Shown: in pieces, positions 28,462-40,113 of the stretch | How the letters are laid out: each line of letters begins with the position of its first letter | Position numbering within the stretch: position 1 is the first letter of the stretch | From: Gemmatimonadota bacterium | GTDB taxonomy: Bacteria; Gemmatimonadota; Gemmatimonadetes; Gemmatimonadales; Gemmatimonadaceae | Assembly (NCBI GenBank): GCA_016874035.1 | Contig: VGVM01000019.1 | Location: 1-40,388 of the forward strand | DNA length: 40,388 bases | Direction: 5' to 3' | Position numbers and translations under genes: made by a program | Notes under the pieces: model-generated | What the model was told of the DNA's origin: nothing | The model's database searches: none | What the model saw: only the letters and a program-made list of their open reading frames with translations

Positions 28462-30161
28462 CGTTCGACCCGTTCCAGGCGGCGGAGCGCCACGCGGAGC
28501 GGCACGATCGTGGCCAGGACGCACAGCACGGCGGCGGCCGAGAACCACAGCACCATCTCGCCCACGCTCACCGGCGTGTTGTAGATCCGCGCGGCGCCAT
28601 AGCCGGCGACCGGGCGCGCTTCGAGCACGATCACGCTGCCGATGACCATCACCGACGTCATCATGTACAGGAGCCCGCCGAACGACGTCGGGATCTGGGC
28701 GGCATTCTCCGTCTCGAACTGCGGGAAGATCGTGCCAAACCCGATCGCAAGCCCGCACACCGCAAACGTCAATCCCGTGATGGTCACCACGGAGACGATG
28801 AACATGAACGGCGAGACTTGCAGCAGGAAGTTGGTGATCCCGATGATCGTCAGCGCGAGGATCAGCAGCGGAAGCGTACCGACCCAGAACTTCGCCCAGA
28901 GCAGCTCCCGCATCGCCATCGGGCTTGAGCGCAGGAGCCACAGGGTGCGGCCCTCGAGCGAGACGGCCGGGAAGATGAAGCGCGCCGCGATGGAGGAGAG
29001 CACAAACCCCGCGAGCGCGAGGTTGAGGAACGGGATCACGATCTGGATGATCCGCGTGACGCCCTCGGTCCTGAGGGGAAGGAACTTGATGTTGAACACG
29101 TACACGATCACGAGCACCGCGAGCAGGATCAGCTGGGACCACTGCGTGGTGTCGCGGAAGAACAGCCGGATCTCCTTCTGCACGAGTTCGCGGCGCAGCA
29201 CGCCCAGCGGCGCGAGCGCGTTTCGCAAGAGCGCCGACAGCTTGCCGGCGCGCGCCCAGCGCTCGGCCCCCTCCTGCGCCCGGCTGTACCCGCTGACGTA
29301 GAGGCGGCGGTGCAGCATCGCGCCGAAGACCAGCACCGCGGCGGCCGATGCCCAGAGCATGTACACGGAGAGCCAGTCGGGCCGGTCCACGAGGAAGCTC
29401 ATCCCCCCTTTTTGCACCCACTCGCTCGGCAGAAACGGCGACGTCGGCGTGCGCAGCACGGCGATGAAGTCCACGAGCGAGCGGAACCCTTCCGGGCGCG
29501 CGAGCTGCTCGGGCCGGATCAGGCGGAACAGCAGCACGAGGCCGGCGGCGGTCATGACGGCCACGACGCTCAGGATGTCCCGCGTGCGTCGGGCGGGGAA
29601 CACGTTGACCAGGACCAACGTGATGCCGCTCCCGATCACCGACGGGATCAGCACGAACGGGACGAACAGCGCGATCGCGTACGGGATGAACGCCCAGCCG
29701 CCGTCATACACCCAGCCGTAGGCCGCGAACATCGGGACCGCCATCAGCGACACCATCCAGCTCGACGCGATGACGGTCTCCAACAGCTTCGCGCCGTAGA
29801 GCCGCAGCCAATCCACCGGACCGCCCACGAGGATGTCGAGGTCCTTCGCGAGGAAGAAACTCGACAGCGCGGTAATCACGTTCGACAAGAGGAGGATCGA
29901 GAAGTAGCTGACCAGGATGAGCCCGAGCAGCTTCCCGGCGAGCAACGGACCGATCTCCTCGACGCCGCGGAAATACCGCAGCAGCCGGTACAGCACGCCG
30001 AAGATGAACGCCCAGAAGAGCAGGCCCACGGAACCGAGCACCAGCAAGCGCCACCCGCGCCCCGTATCGGCCGTCGTCGCCCGCGATCGCGCCGTCAGCC
30101 ACTTCGGCCCGAGCAGGTGCAGGAGCTTCGGGTCCGGGAGTGCGGACGCCGGACTATGCAT
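28458..30161 (-). CDS. ABC transporter permease (ABC_tran_2/PF16949-like)
   Basis: The 567-aa protein starts MHSPASALPDPKLLHLLGPKWLTARSR and has about twelve hydrophobic segments in two similar halves. Long loops are rich in Arg and Asp. The family of large permeases with LLGPKW at the front and SSPxxxxELLWAKFW in the second half (SSPMAMRELLWAKFWVGTLP) is encoded next to a single ATPase and is of unknown substrate. The start overlaps the last 8 nt of the ATPase gene. Possible roles are lipid, peptide or cell-wall export. Confidence 0.82.
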   Translation of the reverse strand: MHSPASALPDPKLLHLLGPKWLTARSRATTADTGRGWRLLVLGSVGLLFWAFIFGVLYRLLRYFRGVEEIGPLLAGKLLGLILVSYFSILLLSNVITALSSFFLAKDLDILVGGPVDWLRLYGAKLLETVIASSWMVSLMAVPMFAAYGWVYDGGWAFIPYAIALFVPFVLIPSVIGSGITLVLVNVFPARRTRDILSVVAVMTAAGLVLLFRLIRPEQLARPEGFRSLVDFIAVLRTPTSPFLPSEWVQKGGMSFLVDRPDWLSVYMLWASAAAVLVFGAMLHRRLYVSGYSRAQEGAERWARAGKLSALLRNALAPLGVLRRELVQKEIRLFFRDTTQWSQLILLAVLVIVYVFNIKFLPLRTEGVTRIIQIVIPFLNLALAGFVLSSIAARFIFPAVSLEGRTLWLLRSSPMAMRELLWAKFWVGTLPLLILALTIIGITNFLLQVSPFMFIVSVVTITGLTFAVCGLAIGFGTIFPQFETENAAQIPTSFGGLLYMMTSVMVIGSVIVLEARPVAGYGAARIYNTPVSVGEMVLWFSAAAVLCVLATIVPLRVALRRLERVER

Positions 30162-30909
30162 CGAGCACGTCCACCAGGTCGCGGGCGGCGTTTTCGCCCG
30201 TGAGCTTGAGGAAGATCTCTTCCAGGCCGCCGCCATGGCTCGACTGCTCGCGCAGGTCGTCCATCGTGCCGCACGCCGCGATCTTCCCCGCGACGATGAT
30301 CGCGATCCGGTCACATAGCGACTCGGCCGTCTCGAGCGTGTGCGTGGACATCATGATGGTGTGGCCGCGGCGCACGTATTCCCGGAACAGGTCGCGCAGG
30401 ATCTTGATGGACTTCGGGTCAAGGCCCACGTGCGGCTCGTCCACGACGATGACCTGCGGTCGGTGCACGAACGCGCTCGCGACGATGAGCTTCTGCCGCA
30501 TGCCGTGGCTGTAGCTCTCGACCAGTTCGTCGCGCCATTCCTCCAGGTCGAACAGGGCCAGCATCTCTCGCGCCCGGTGCTCGACCTCGGCGCCTTCCTG
30601 CCCATACAGGCCGGCCACGAAACGTAGGAACTCCGCTCCCGTCAACTTCTCGTAGATGAACGGCCGGTCAGGAATGAAGCCAAGCTTGCTCTTGGCCGTG
30701 ATCGGGTCCCGCGCGATGTCCACCCCACCGATCTCGATCGTTCCCGAGGTCGGCTGCAGGATCCCCGCGATCATGCGCAGCGAAGTCGTCTTCCCGGCGC
30801 CGTTCGGCCCCAGAAACCCGAACAGCTCACCGGCCGGGACGTGCAGGTTGATGCCGTTCACCGCGGTGAACGAGCCGTATTTCTTGGTCAGGTTGGTAAG
30901 CCGGATCAC
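30154..30909 (-). CDS. ABC transporter ATP-binding protein
   Basis: The protein has 251 aa from the GTG at 30909 (MIRLTNLTKKYGSFTAVNGI). Walker A is GPNGAGKTT (34-42). Instead of the usual LSGGQ, the signature reads YSHGMRQKL. Walker B is VIVVDEPHVGLD and the H-loop is STHTLETAE. The YSHGM form is known from exporters with a single-ATPase architecture. The GTG overlaps the stop of the transglutaminase gene (GTGA), and the stop overlaps the permease start, so all three are translated together. Confidence 0.92.
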   Translation of the reverse strand: MIRLTNLTKKYGSFTAVNGINLHVPAGELFGFLGPNGAGKTTSLRMIAGILQPTSGTIEIGGVDIARDPITAKSKLGFIPDRPFIYEKLTGAEFLRFVAGLYGQEGAEVEHRAREMLALFDLEEWRDELVESYSHGMRQKLIVASAFVHRPQVIVVDEPHVGLDPKSIKILRDLFREYVRRGHTIMMSTHTLETAESLCDRIAIIVAGKIAACGTMDDLREQSSHGGGLEEIFLKLTGENAARDLVDVLDA

Positions 30910-32522
30910 TGGACGCTCAACACGTTGATCGAAAGGTTGCCGACGAGCCGGATCAGCTCCGCCTGCTGTGCGACGCCGCCCACCTGGAACCGCAGGTGAC
31001 CGGCATCGGCCGGGAACTGGCCAAAGGTGGGGTCCACCGCGACCCAGTCGTTCAACCAGACCTCCGGCCACGCGTGGTAATAGAACTTGCCGCGCACGTA
31101 CGCCAGCCCGGTCGCGATCCGTGCCGGCAGCCCGATCGTGCGCGCCAGCGCCACATAGAGTTGGGTGTGCTCATTGCAGTCTCCTCGCTGCGATTCGAGC
31201 ACGGACAGCGCATTCGGCACGCTGAATGTGGGGACCTTGGCGAGCGAGTCGTGCACCCAGCGGTTGATCCGCTGCGCGACGCGCACCGGATCGCGTTCGA
31301 GGCCCACGATGGAAACGACCTTCCGGAACATCGGGATTGAGCCCACTTGGAGGAACGGTTCGGCGGCCAACTCGCGGCGGAACCGGGCGCGCAGCGAGTC
31401 GTTGCGCTCGGCGAAGTTCCACGTAGGCTGCAGCGCCGATTCCGCGTCAACCTGGACCGTGAGCGTGTCGCCGGAGAGTCGTTGGCGGCCGCCGTCCAGC
31501 GCGTATCCGCCAAGCCCGACTCCGCCGAGCCGCACGGTCAGCGTGCGAAACCGCGCGCGGCCGGCCAGCGCGTTCGCGGCGATCGCCGTTCGCTCGACGA
31601 TGTCCCCGGCGCCCGGCGACGTCGCCGCCGAGCGGTCTCGCGCCATTCGCCAGTTCTCGAATGCGATTTCATACGCCATCCGCCGAAGCGTGATGCCGCC
31701 GGCCTGTTCCGCGAGGACCACGCGACCCTGCAGGTCCACCCATCCACGGAAGCCGGGGCCGTCCGGTCCAGCCGGCTCGATACGCCACGCCCTGACCGTG
31801 TCGGTCAGCGCGCTCACCCACTCGCCGCGCGCCACGTCCATGCGTGCGCTGTCCACGACGGTGAAGACTGACTCGGCGGTGATGCGCAGCGCCTGCGGCC
31901 GTTGCGCCATGGTGGTCGGATCGAACGTGGGGACGTTGAACTCGCGGCCCACCTCCGGCGTGCGGCCGAGCGTCATGACGAGCGGCACCACGGTGGGAAG
32001 CAGGATCGGCCCCTGCACGGCGATCCGCTGGCTGTCCGCCGCCGCGCCGTTTGCCGACAGCACGAAGACGACCGCGCTGTCCCCCTCGGTGCGGCCGCCC
32101 GCCGCGATCTTCGAGCCCGGCGCATCCACGTTCACGTCGAACCCCTGCAGCGCGAGCGCGCGCGACAGCTTCACCAGGGAACGCGCCGATGCGCGTTGGC
32201 GCGAACCGGCCACCGTCAGGTCCGCGACGAAGTAGTCCGCAACATCAATGCCGGTGGTCGTCGTGTCGATGGTCGTTGAGGCGAAGCCGATCTGGGCGCC
32301 GCCCTGCTCGACGACGAAGAACGTCGCGCCTGGGCTGAGGCGCAGCGCGGCCTCCGCGAGCCGTTGCGTCTCGCCGATCAACACGTCGCGTTGCACGATC
32401 AGGGCCATGCCGACCAGCCACGCCACGATCACGCCCGCGCCAAGTCGTTTCCGCCGCCGCTCGCGTGCCGCAAACGGGTGCGTCGGGGATGCGGGGGTTT
32501 CCGGCGGTAAGGTCGATGACAT
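30906..32522 (-). CDS. membrane-anchored transglutaminase-like protein
   Basis: The 538-aa protein has an N-terminal transmembrane helix (about 28-45), a long beta-rich extracytoplasmic region, and a C-terminal transglutaminase-like cysteine-protease fold. The catalytic triad is visible: C449 in RGDCNEHTQLY, H483 in YYHAWPEVWL and D497 in WVAVDPTFGQ. Such domains usually cleave or cross-link peptides or isopeptides outside the membrane. It starts 3 nt after the TPR gene stop and overlaps the ABC ATPase start, so the three genes look like one unit. Its target is unknown. Confidence 0.85.
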   Translation of the reverse strand: MSSTLPPETPASPTHPFAARERRRKRLGAGVIVAWLVGMALIVQRDVLIGETQRLAEAALRLSPGATFFVVEQGGAQIGFASTTIDTTTTGIDVADYFVADLTVAGSRQRASARSLVKLSRALALQGFDVNVDAPGSKIAAGGRTEGDSAVVFVLSANGAAADSQRIAVQGPILLPTVVPLVMTLGRTPEVGREFNVPTFDPTTMAQRPQALRITAESVFTVVDSARMDVARGEWVSALTDTVRAWRIEPAGPDGPGFRGWVDLQGRVVLAEQAGGITLRRMAYEIAFENWRMARDRSAATSPGAGDIVERTAIAANALAGRARFRTLTVRLGGVGLGGYALDGGRQRLSGDTLTVQVDAESALQPTWNFAERNDSLRARFRRELAAEPFLQVGSIPMFRKVVSIVGLERDPVRVAQRINRWVHDSLAKVPTFSVPNALSVLESQRGDCNEHTQLYVALARTIGLPARIATGLAYVRGKFYYHAWPEVWLNDWVAVDPTFGQFPADAGHLRFQVGGVAQQAELIRLVGNLSINVLSVQ

Positions 32523-32525
32523 CGG

Positions 32526-33491
32526 CTATCCTCGCTGGCCGTCGCGGGCGCGGCGGTAGAACTCGGCCGCTTCGCCCGGCCGGCCGAGTCGGTCCAGCAT
32601 GATGCCTACCCCCTTGAATGCCCGCCAGTTCTCCGGTTCGAGTTCTCCGGCGCGGTGGTACGCGGCCATCGCATCCTCCAGTCGGTCGAGCTTGCTCAAT
32701 GCCTCGCCGAGGTAGAAGTGCGCTTGGCCGGAGTCGGGGTCCGCACGCACCACACGTTCGAGCGGCCCGACCGCTTCGCGCCACTTGGCGCGGCGACAGG
32801 CGAGCACGCCCTGCTGCAGCAGGACCGACGGGTCATCGGGCTTGACCTTGAGGGCGCGCTGGAGCTCGCGCTCCGCATCGTCGTACCGAAGGCGCCCACT
32901 CAGGATCGTCGCGCGCGCGAGGCGCAGGAGCACCGAGTCGGCGCCCGCGTCAATGGCGCGCTGCAGGACCTGAAGCGCGCCCTCGATGTTGCCGCGCTTC
33001 GCCAGCGCGTTCGACAAGGCGAGCGCGGTCTGCTCGTCGCCAGGATGTGCCTCGTGGATGCTCTTCAGCTCATCCAGGGCCGGAAGCGCGGTCGAGGGGG
33101 TCGGCATCCGCGGCGCCTTCGGGCCTGCATTCGCCGGGAGCGGCGCGGGGATCGGTCGCGGCGCCGGCGCCGGTGCCAGCGTCGGTGCCGGCCCGTGTCC
33201 GGGTCCCGCGGTCGCGACCGCCGTACGCGTATCCGGCTGTTCCTCGATATCAAACGACCATTCACCACAAACCGGCGGCTCACGCAGCAACGCGACCGGC
33301 GCGTCAATCGCCGTGGCACCGGCCGTGGGCCCGATCGAATGCGCCTCGTTGCCCGGCGCCGGAGTCGTGCGGCTGTCGAGCCCGCCGAGCGTCAGCTGAT
33401 CGGGGTCGCTGACCGGCGCCGTGCCATACGGCGTGCGCTCGCGCGGGGTTCCCCCGGTCACGATCCGCCTCGGCTTGACCAGCCGCCCCAC
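32526..33491 (-). CDS. TPR-repeat protein with a Pro/Ala-rich linker
   Basis: The protein has about 321 aa from an in-frame GTG at 33491; the exact start is uncertain. Residues from about 150 on hold five or six TPRs ([82 protein letters not shown]). A Pro/Ala-rich linker ([18 protein letters not shown]) lies before them. No signal peptide or catalytic motif is visible. A longer frame reaching 33956 is antisense to uvrA and unlikely. It probably begins the transglutaminase-ABC operon. Confidence 0.75.
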   Translation of the reverse strand: MGRLVKPRRIVTGGTPRERTPYGTAPVSDPDQLTLGGLDSRTTPAPGNEAHSIGPTAGATAIDAPVALLREPPVCGEWSFDIEEQPDTRTAVATAGPGHGPAPTLAPAPAPRPIPAPLPANAGPKAPRMPTPSTALPALDELKSIHEAHPGDEQTALALSNALAKRGNIEGALQVLQRAIDAGADSVLLRLARATILSGRLRYDDAERELQRALKVKPDDPSVLLQQGVLACRRAKWREAVGPLERVVRADPDSGQAHFYLGEALSKLDRLEDAMAAYHRAGELEPENWRAFKGVGIMLDRLGRPGEAAEFYRRARDGQRG

Positions 33492-33551
33492 ACTGGGCCA
33501 ATGGGTCGCATGAAGCCCGAAATCTAGGCGGACAACACGGGCAACCTCCCG

Positions 33552-33587
33552 GGTTCGTGCCCGGGGGCCTCCACCCGGGCCCGAACC
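33552..33587. promoter_or_regulatory. GC-rich hairpin in the divergent uvrA/TPR region
   Basis: GGTTCGTGCCCGGG (33552-33565) pairs with CCCGGGCCCGAACC (33574-33587) with one mismatch, around an eight-base loop. It lies upstream of both divergent genes. It could be an operator, a 5' leader structure, or a relic. No function can be assigned. Confidence 0.4.
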
Positions 33588-33611
33588 GGCACCAGTGGCA
33601 AAGCGGCCCGG

Positions 33612-33641
33612 TTGAATGCGACCCCCCCCGTATCGCACCTT
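33612..33641 (+). promoter_or_regulatory. candidate uvrA promoter
   Basis: TTGAAT (33612-33617) and CACCTT (33636-33641) are 18 nt apart. The -10 box differs by one base from the TACCTT proposed for the 6S-like RNA. Initiation near 33648 would leave a very short leader before the ATG at 33652. Weak evidence by itself. No SOS-box-like palindrome was seen. Confidence 0.3.
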
Positions 33642-33651
33642 ACAAGGTTCT

Positions 33652-36483
<2,832 letters not shown>

Positions 36484-36521
36484 ACCCGAACGGGCAACCC
36501 GTAACCCGATACTCACCACTC

Positions 36522-37202
36522 GTGTTTGCCGTCTCCCTGTTGGACATCATCGGTCCCGTTATGGTCGGGCCGTCATCGAGCCACACCGCGGGCGCGTGTC
36601 GCCTCGGGCTGCTCGCCCGGAACCTCGTGGGCGGCACGCCGGAGCGCGCGCGAATCGAGCTGCACGGGTCCTTCGCCCGCACTGGCGAAGGCCACGGGAC
36701 CGACAAGGCGATTGTCGGGGGACTCCTGGGCTTTCGGCCCGACGACGACCGCATTCGCACCGCGCTGGACATCGCCGAACGCGACGGGCTCGCCTTCACG
36801 TTCGAGAAAGTGACGCTTGGCGACGATGGCCAGGTGCATCCCAACTCCACACGCATCACCGTGCAGCGCGGCGCTCGCGAGCACGTGATGCTCGGCGCCT
36901 CGCTCGGCGCAGGCCGAGTGATGGTCAGCGAAGTGGACGGCTACCCCGTCGAGCTGCATGGCAACCACCACGCCATCGTGCTCGTGGCCGAAGACGTGAA
37001 GGGCAGCGTGGCGCGGATCGCCGGCATCCTCGCGGACGATGGGATCAACATCGCCACGCTCCGCCTCACCAGGAAACACAAGGGCGGGGACGCCTTTATG
37101 GTCATCGAGGTGGATGAAGCACCCGGTGAGCCGGTCCGTGAGCACATCAGGGCGCTGCCCTGGGTGCGATGGGCCCACCGTCTCGACAAGGTGTCGGCGT
37201 GA
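36522..37202 (+). CDS. sdaAB: L-serine dehydratase, iron-sulfur-dependent, beta subunit
   Basis: The protein has 226 aa from the GTG at 36522 (MFAVSLLDIIGPVMVGPSSSHT). It carries the Ser-rich GPSSSHTAGA motif of the family and a C-terminal ACT domain (LVAEDVKGSVARIAGILADDGINIATLRLTRKHKGGDAFMVIEVDE), which likely senses serine. Together with SdaAA it converts L-serine to pyruvate and ammonia. A TTG at 36480 overlapping the uvrA stop is an alternative start adding 14 residues. The two-subunit form is typical of Bacillota and several other phyla. Confidence 0.93.
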   Translation: MFAVSLLDIIGPVMVGPSSSHTAGACRLGLLARNLVGGTPERARIELHGSFARTGEGHGTDKAIVGGLLGFRPDDDRIRTALDIAERDGLAFTFEKVTLGDDGQVHPNSTRITVQRGAREHVMLGASLGAGRVMVSEVDGYPVELHGNHHAIVLVAEDVKGSVARIAGILADDGINIATLRLTRKHKGGDAFMVIEVDEAPGEPVREHIRALPWVRWAHRLDKVSA

Positions 37203-37235
37203 AACGGCGAACTCGAGCCAGGGGAGACTGATCTC

Positions 37236-38120
37236 ATGTTCACCTCGTTGGCGTCCGCGATCGCCGCGGCCGAGTCGGAGGGCAAGTCGCTGTCCGCCGT
37301 TGCGCTGGAAGCGGAAGCGCTCGACCAGGGTCGGCCAGTCGCCGAAATCCGCGACGCGCTGGCGCGCGCACTGGCGGTGATGCGCGGCGCGGTTGAGCGC
37401 GGGAGTGCGGGCGACCTGAAGAGCGCGAGCGGCCTGGTGGGCGGCGACGCCGCCAAGGTCCATCACTCCACGGCTGGACCGCTCGCCGGTACCCTGTTCC
37501 GGGATGTCCTGGCACGGGCGCTCGCCGTGCAGGAGGTCAATGCGGCAATGGGAGTCATCGTTGCCGCGCCGACCGCAGGTGGCGCCGGCGTGCTTCCGGC
37601 AGTCCTCACCGGAGTGGCCGACGCGCGCGGACTGCCCGATGATCGCGTCGTTGATGCGCTGGCCACCGCGGGATTGATCGGCGCCGTTGTGGCGGAACGC
37701 GCATCGCTCTCCGGGGCGGAAGGTGGCTGCCAGGCCGAAACAGGGGCGGCGGCCGGGATGGCCGCAGGAGCCGCGACCGAAATGCTCGGCGGAACACCGC
37801 GACAGGTCGGCCACGCCGTGGCGCTGGCGCAGCAGGGAACGCTCGGGCTCGTGTGCGACCCCCTCGGCGGACTGGTCGAGCTGCCGTGTGTCTTCCGCAA
37901 CGCCACGGGCTCCGCGATCGCGCTCGCCGCGGTCGAGATGGCGCTCGCAGGCGTGGAGTTTGCGATTCCGGCCGACGAGGTGATCGACACGATGGGACAG
38001 ATCGGCCGCGAGATGGACGTGCGGTATCGCGAGACGGCGGGCGGCGGGCTGGCGGCCACGCCGACCGGCAGGCGGCTCGCGCGCGAACGGCTTGTGTCCA
38101 TCAAGCGCTCGCAGGGGTAG
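37236..38120 (+). CDS. sdaAA: L-serine dehydratase, iron-sulfur-dependent, alpha subunit
   Basis: This 294-aa catalytic subunit has the cluster cysteines C165 (GAEGGCQAETGAA), C207 and C218 (GLVCDPLGGLVELPCVFRN), which hold a [4Fe-4S] cluster that binds serine directly. The enzyme is therefore oxygen-sensitive. APTAGGAGVLPAVL and the family tail are intact. A GGGGAGAC-like stretch precedes the ATG at 37236 by about 10 nt. It follows the beta subunit by 33 nt. The next gene starts only 9 nt after the stop. Confidence 0.95.
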   Translation: MFTSLASAIAAAESEGKSLSAVALEAEALDQGRPVAEIRDALARALAVMRGAVERGSAGDLKSASGLVGGDAAKVHHSTAGPLAGTLFRDVLARALAVQEVNAAMGVIVAAPTAGGAGVLPAVLTGVADARGLPDDRVVDALATAGLIGAVVAERASLSGAEGGCQAETGAAAGMAAGAATEMLGGTPRQVGHAVALAQQGTLGLVCDPLGGLVELPCVFRNATGSAIALAAVEMALAGVEFAIPADEVIDTMGQIGREMDVRYRETAGGGLAATPTGRRLARERLVSIKRSQG

Positions 38121-38129
38121 AATCAGCGT

Positions 38130-39560
38130 ATGCGTTCCGGTTCTCCCGTCATCGCATTTCGGATGGCCGCCGTGACCCTCGCGCTGGCGGCCGGAACGCC
38201 GATCGCCGCGCAGTCCGGCGCGATCGCGGGAACCGTGTTCGACTCGTTGCGTGCGCGCATGCCCGTGCGCGACGCCACGGTCATGATCGTTGAGCTTGCG
38301 CGCACGGCGAGCACCGATACGCGCGGCCGATTCCGCTTCGACAGCGTTCCGGCGGGGCGCTACAACGTGACGTTCTTCAGCGCGATCCTCGACTCCTTGG
38401 GTATGGGTGCGCCGACGGCGACGGTCACGGTGTCGGGCGGTGGTCAATCCGAGACATGGCTCGCGTTGCCATCGCCGGCCGATCTCTACCGGCGGCTCTG
38501 CGGCCCGCCGCGCGACCAACAGCTCGGCGTCGTCGTCGGCCGCGTACGCGACGTGGATAGCGGTCAGCCGATCGCCGCGGCGACTGTCGAGACGTTCTGG
38601 GCGGAGTTCGAATACGTGGATCGCGCGTTTCGGCGCCGCCTGTTGAAGGCGACCACACGGTCGGGCCCGCAGGGCTCGTACATCCTCTGCGGGGTCCCGT
38701 CGGACTTGCCGCTCGACCTGACGGCCAGGTCGGGGGTCTTCCAGGCGGGACCGCTCACGGTGTCGCACGACCGCGATGTCGTCCTCCTGCGGGACATCAC
38801 GGTCAGCGTACGCGATTCCGCCGCGCGCGCCGACACCACGGTCTTGGTCCGGGACTCCGCCGCGGTTCCGCGCGGGACCGGTATTGTCCGCGGCCGCGTC
38901 AGGGAACGCACCGGCCGTCCCGTGGCCGACGCGCCGGTCCGCGTGGTCGCCGATGCGCGCGAAACCCGCTCCGGCCCCGACGGTTCGTTCACGCTCGTCG
39001 GCGTGCCGGCCGGCTCACGCATGGTCGAGGGGCGAGCGATCGGCTACGGTCCGGCCACGTCGGTCGCCGATGTCCCGACCAACGGAACGGTGGCCGTTGA
39101 GATCACGTTCGACCGGCGCGCCCAGGAAATGAAGGCGATCACCATCATCGGCCAGCGGCGGCGACCGGAGTACAGTGGATTCTCGGAGCGCATGAGCTTG
39201 GGGGCCGGCCGGTTCATCGATGAAACCGAGATGAGGCGTCGGCCGGTGGCCAGGATCGGCGACGCCATTCGCCGCGGCGGCAATGTGACGTACGACATGA
39301 CGTCCATCGGCCCGGAGCTGAAGATGCGCCCCACGGGTTCGATGTCGAACGATTCGCGCTGCACGCCGAACTTCTACCTCGACGGCGCCTACATCGCGCC
39401 GCCGTCAAGCGTCGAACGCCAGACCCTGCTCCAGATGATCGAGTCCCTCGTGCTTCCGGAGGACGTCATCGGCATCGAGATGTACGCCTCGCTGGGCACC
39501 GTCCCCGCGCAGTTCGACCGGGGCAACAACTGCGGGGCGATCGTTATCTGGACGCGGTAG
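38130..39560 (+). CDS. secreted protein with CarboxypepD_reg-like domains and a TonB-plug-like end, no barrel
   Basis: The 476-aa protein has a signal peptide ending near AAQSG (residue 29). Three carboxypeptidase-regulatory-like beta domains follow: about 30-110 (GAIAGTVFDSL...TDTRGRFRFDSVPAGRYNV), 144-225 (VVGRVRDVDSGQPIAAATV...GSYILCGVP) and 270-340 (GIVRGRVRERTGRPVADAPV...GSFTLVGVPAG). The last 120 residues look like a TonB-receptor plug (IDETEMRRRPVARIGDAIRRGGNV, then CTPNFYLDGAYI and IEMYASLGTVPAQFDRGNNCGAIVIWTR). The outer-membrane barrel that normally follows is absent: the gene ends here. Such plug-only proteins are frequent in Gemmatimonadota. Partner unknown. It may be cotranscribed with sdaAA. 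Confidence 0.72.
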   Translation: MRSGSPVIAFRMAAVTLALAAGTPIAAQSGAIAGTVFDSLRARMPVRDATVMIVELARTASTDTRGRFRFDSVPAGRYNVTFFSAILDSLGMGAPTATVTVSGGGQSETWLALPSPADLYRRLCGPPRDQQLGVVVGRVRDVDSGQPIAAATVETFWAEFEYVDRAFRRRLLKATTRSGPQGSYILCGVPSDLPLDLTARSGVFQAGPLTVSHDRDVVLLRDITVSVRDSAARADTTVLVRDSAAVPRGTGIVRGRVRERTGRPVADAPVRVVADARETRSGPDGSFTLVGVPAGSRMVEGRAIGYGPATSVADVPTNGTVAVEITFDRRAQEMKAITIIGQRRRPEYSGFSERMSLGAGRFIDETEMRRRPVARIGDAIRRGGNVTYDMTSIGPELKMRPTGSMSNDSRCTPNFYLDGAYIAPPSSVERQTLLQMIESLVLPEDVIGIEMYASLGTVPAQFDRGNNCGAIVIWTR

Positions 39561-39569
39561 CGCGGAGGA

Positions 39570-39595
39570 GGTCCCTACCTATATAGTAGGGGACC
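39570..39595. terminator. short hairpin after the plug-like gene
   Basis: GGTCCC-TAC (39570-39578) pairs with GTAGGGGACC (39586-39595) with one bulged base, around CTATATA. It begins 9 nt after the stop of the plug-like gene. No T-run follows, so it would be an imperfect terminator. It could also be the operator or leader of the YbjN-pspA unit. Confidence 0.4.
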
Positions 39596-39709
39596 GTTGG
39601 ACCGCCGCTGGCGCCAACCGCTGTGTCGGAGCGAAACTTCCGGGGTGCCAGCACCCGTAGTCGGCACCGCAGCATAGAGTTCGTCGGCCGTTTGCGCGGA
39701 GTGGTGGGC

Positions 39710-40111
39710 ATGGTGACCAAGGACGACATTCAGGCGTTCCTCGACCGGCTGGCCGGTTCGGGGACCACATACACCGAAGTCTCGGACGGCCTCTGGGATC
39801 TGCGACCCGGCGGCGCGCTCGATTTCAGTGTCGCCGTGCACTATTCGCCGCCGGTAGTCGTCCTGCGCATTCGCGTGATGGACTTGCCGGCCGATTCACG
39901 CCAGACGGCGCTCACGCGCCGCCTGCTCGAACTCAACGCCACGGACCTGCTCCATGGTTCGTACGGCATCGAGGGCGACACGGTCATCCTCACGGAAGCC
40001 CTGGAACTCAGCCACCTCGATTTCGAGGAATTCCTGGCATCATACGAGAGCATCACGCTCTCCCTGGCATCGCACATTCGCGAACTCGCGACCTTCAGAG
40101 AGGCTCGCTGA
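39710..40111 (+). CDS. YbjN-domain-like protein
   Basis: The protein has 133 aa from the ATG at 39710 (MVTKDDIQAFLDRLAG). Its alternating alpha-beta pattern (TTYTEVSDGLWDLRPGGALDFSVAVHYSPPVVVLRIRVMDLP...RRLLELNATDLLHGSYGIEGDTVILTEALELSHLDFEEFLASYESITLSLASHI) is that of YbjN/type III chaperone-like domains. Several of these bind partners in stress responses. It ends 2 nt before the pspA start, so the two are likely cotranscribed. An in-frame extension to 39623 is poorly conserved-looking and lies in a GC-rich leader. Confidence 0.68.
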   Translation: MVTKDDIQAFLDRLAGSGTTYTEVSDGLWDLRPGGALDFSVAVHYSPPVVVLRIRVMDLPADSRQTALTRRLLELNATDLLHGSYGIEGDTVILTEALELSHLDFEEFLASYESITLSLASHIRELATFREAR

Positions 40112-40113
40112 CG

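Noticed and set aside
33541-33620. tRNA-like stretch with GGGTTCGTGCCC
   Set aside because: The T-arm resemblance is superficial: there is no acceptor stem, D-arm or anticodon arm in register.
36573-38768. 731-codon open frame on the minus strand
   Set aside because: It spans both serine dehydratase genes in antisense, with composition typical of a shadow frame and no recognisable domain.
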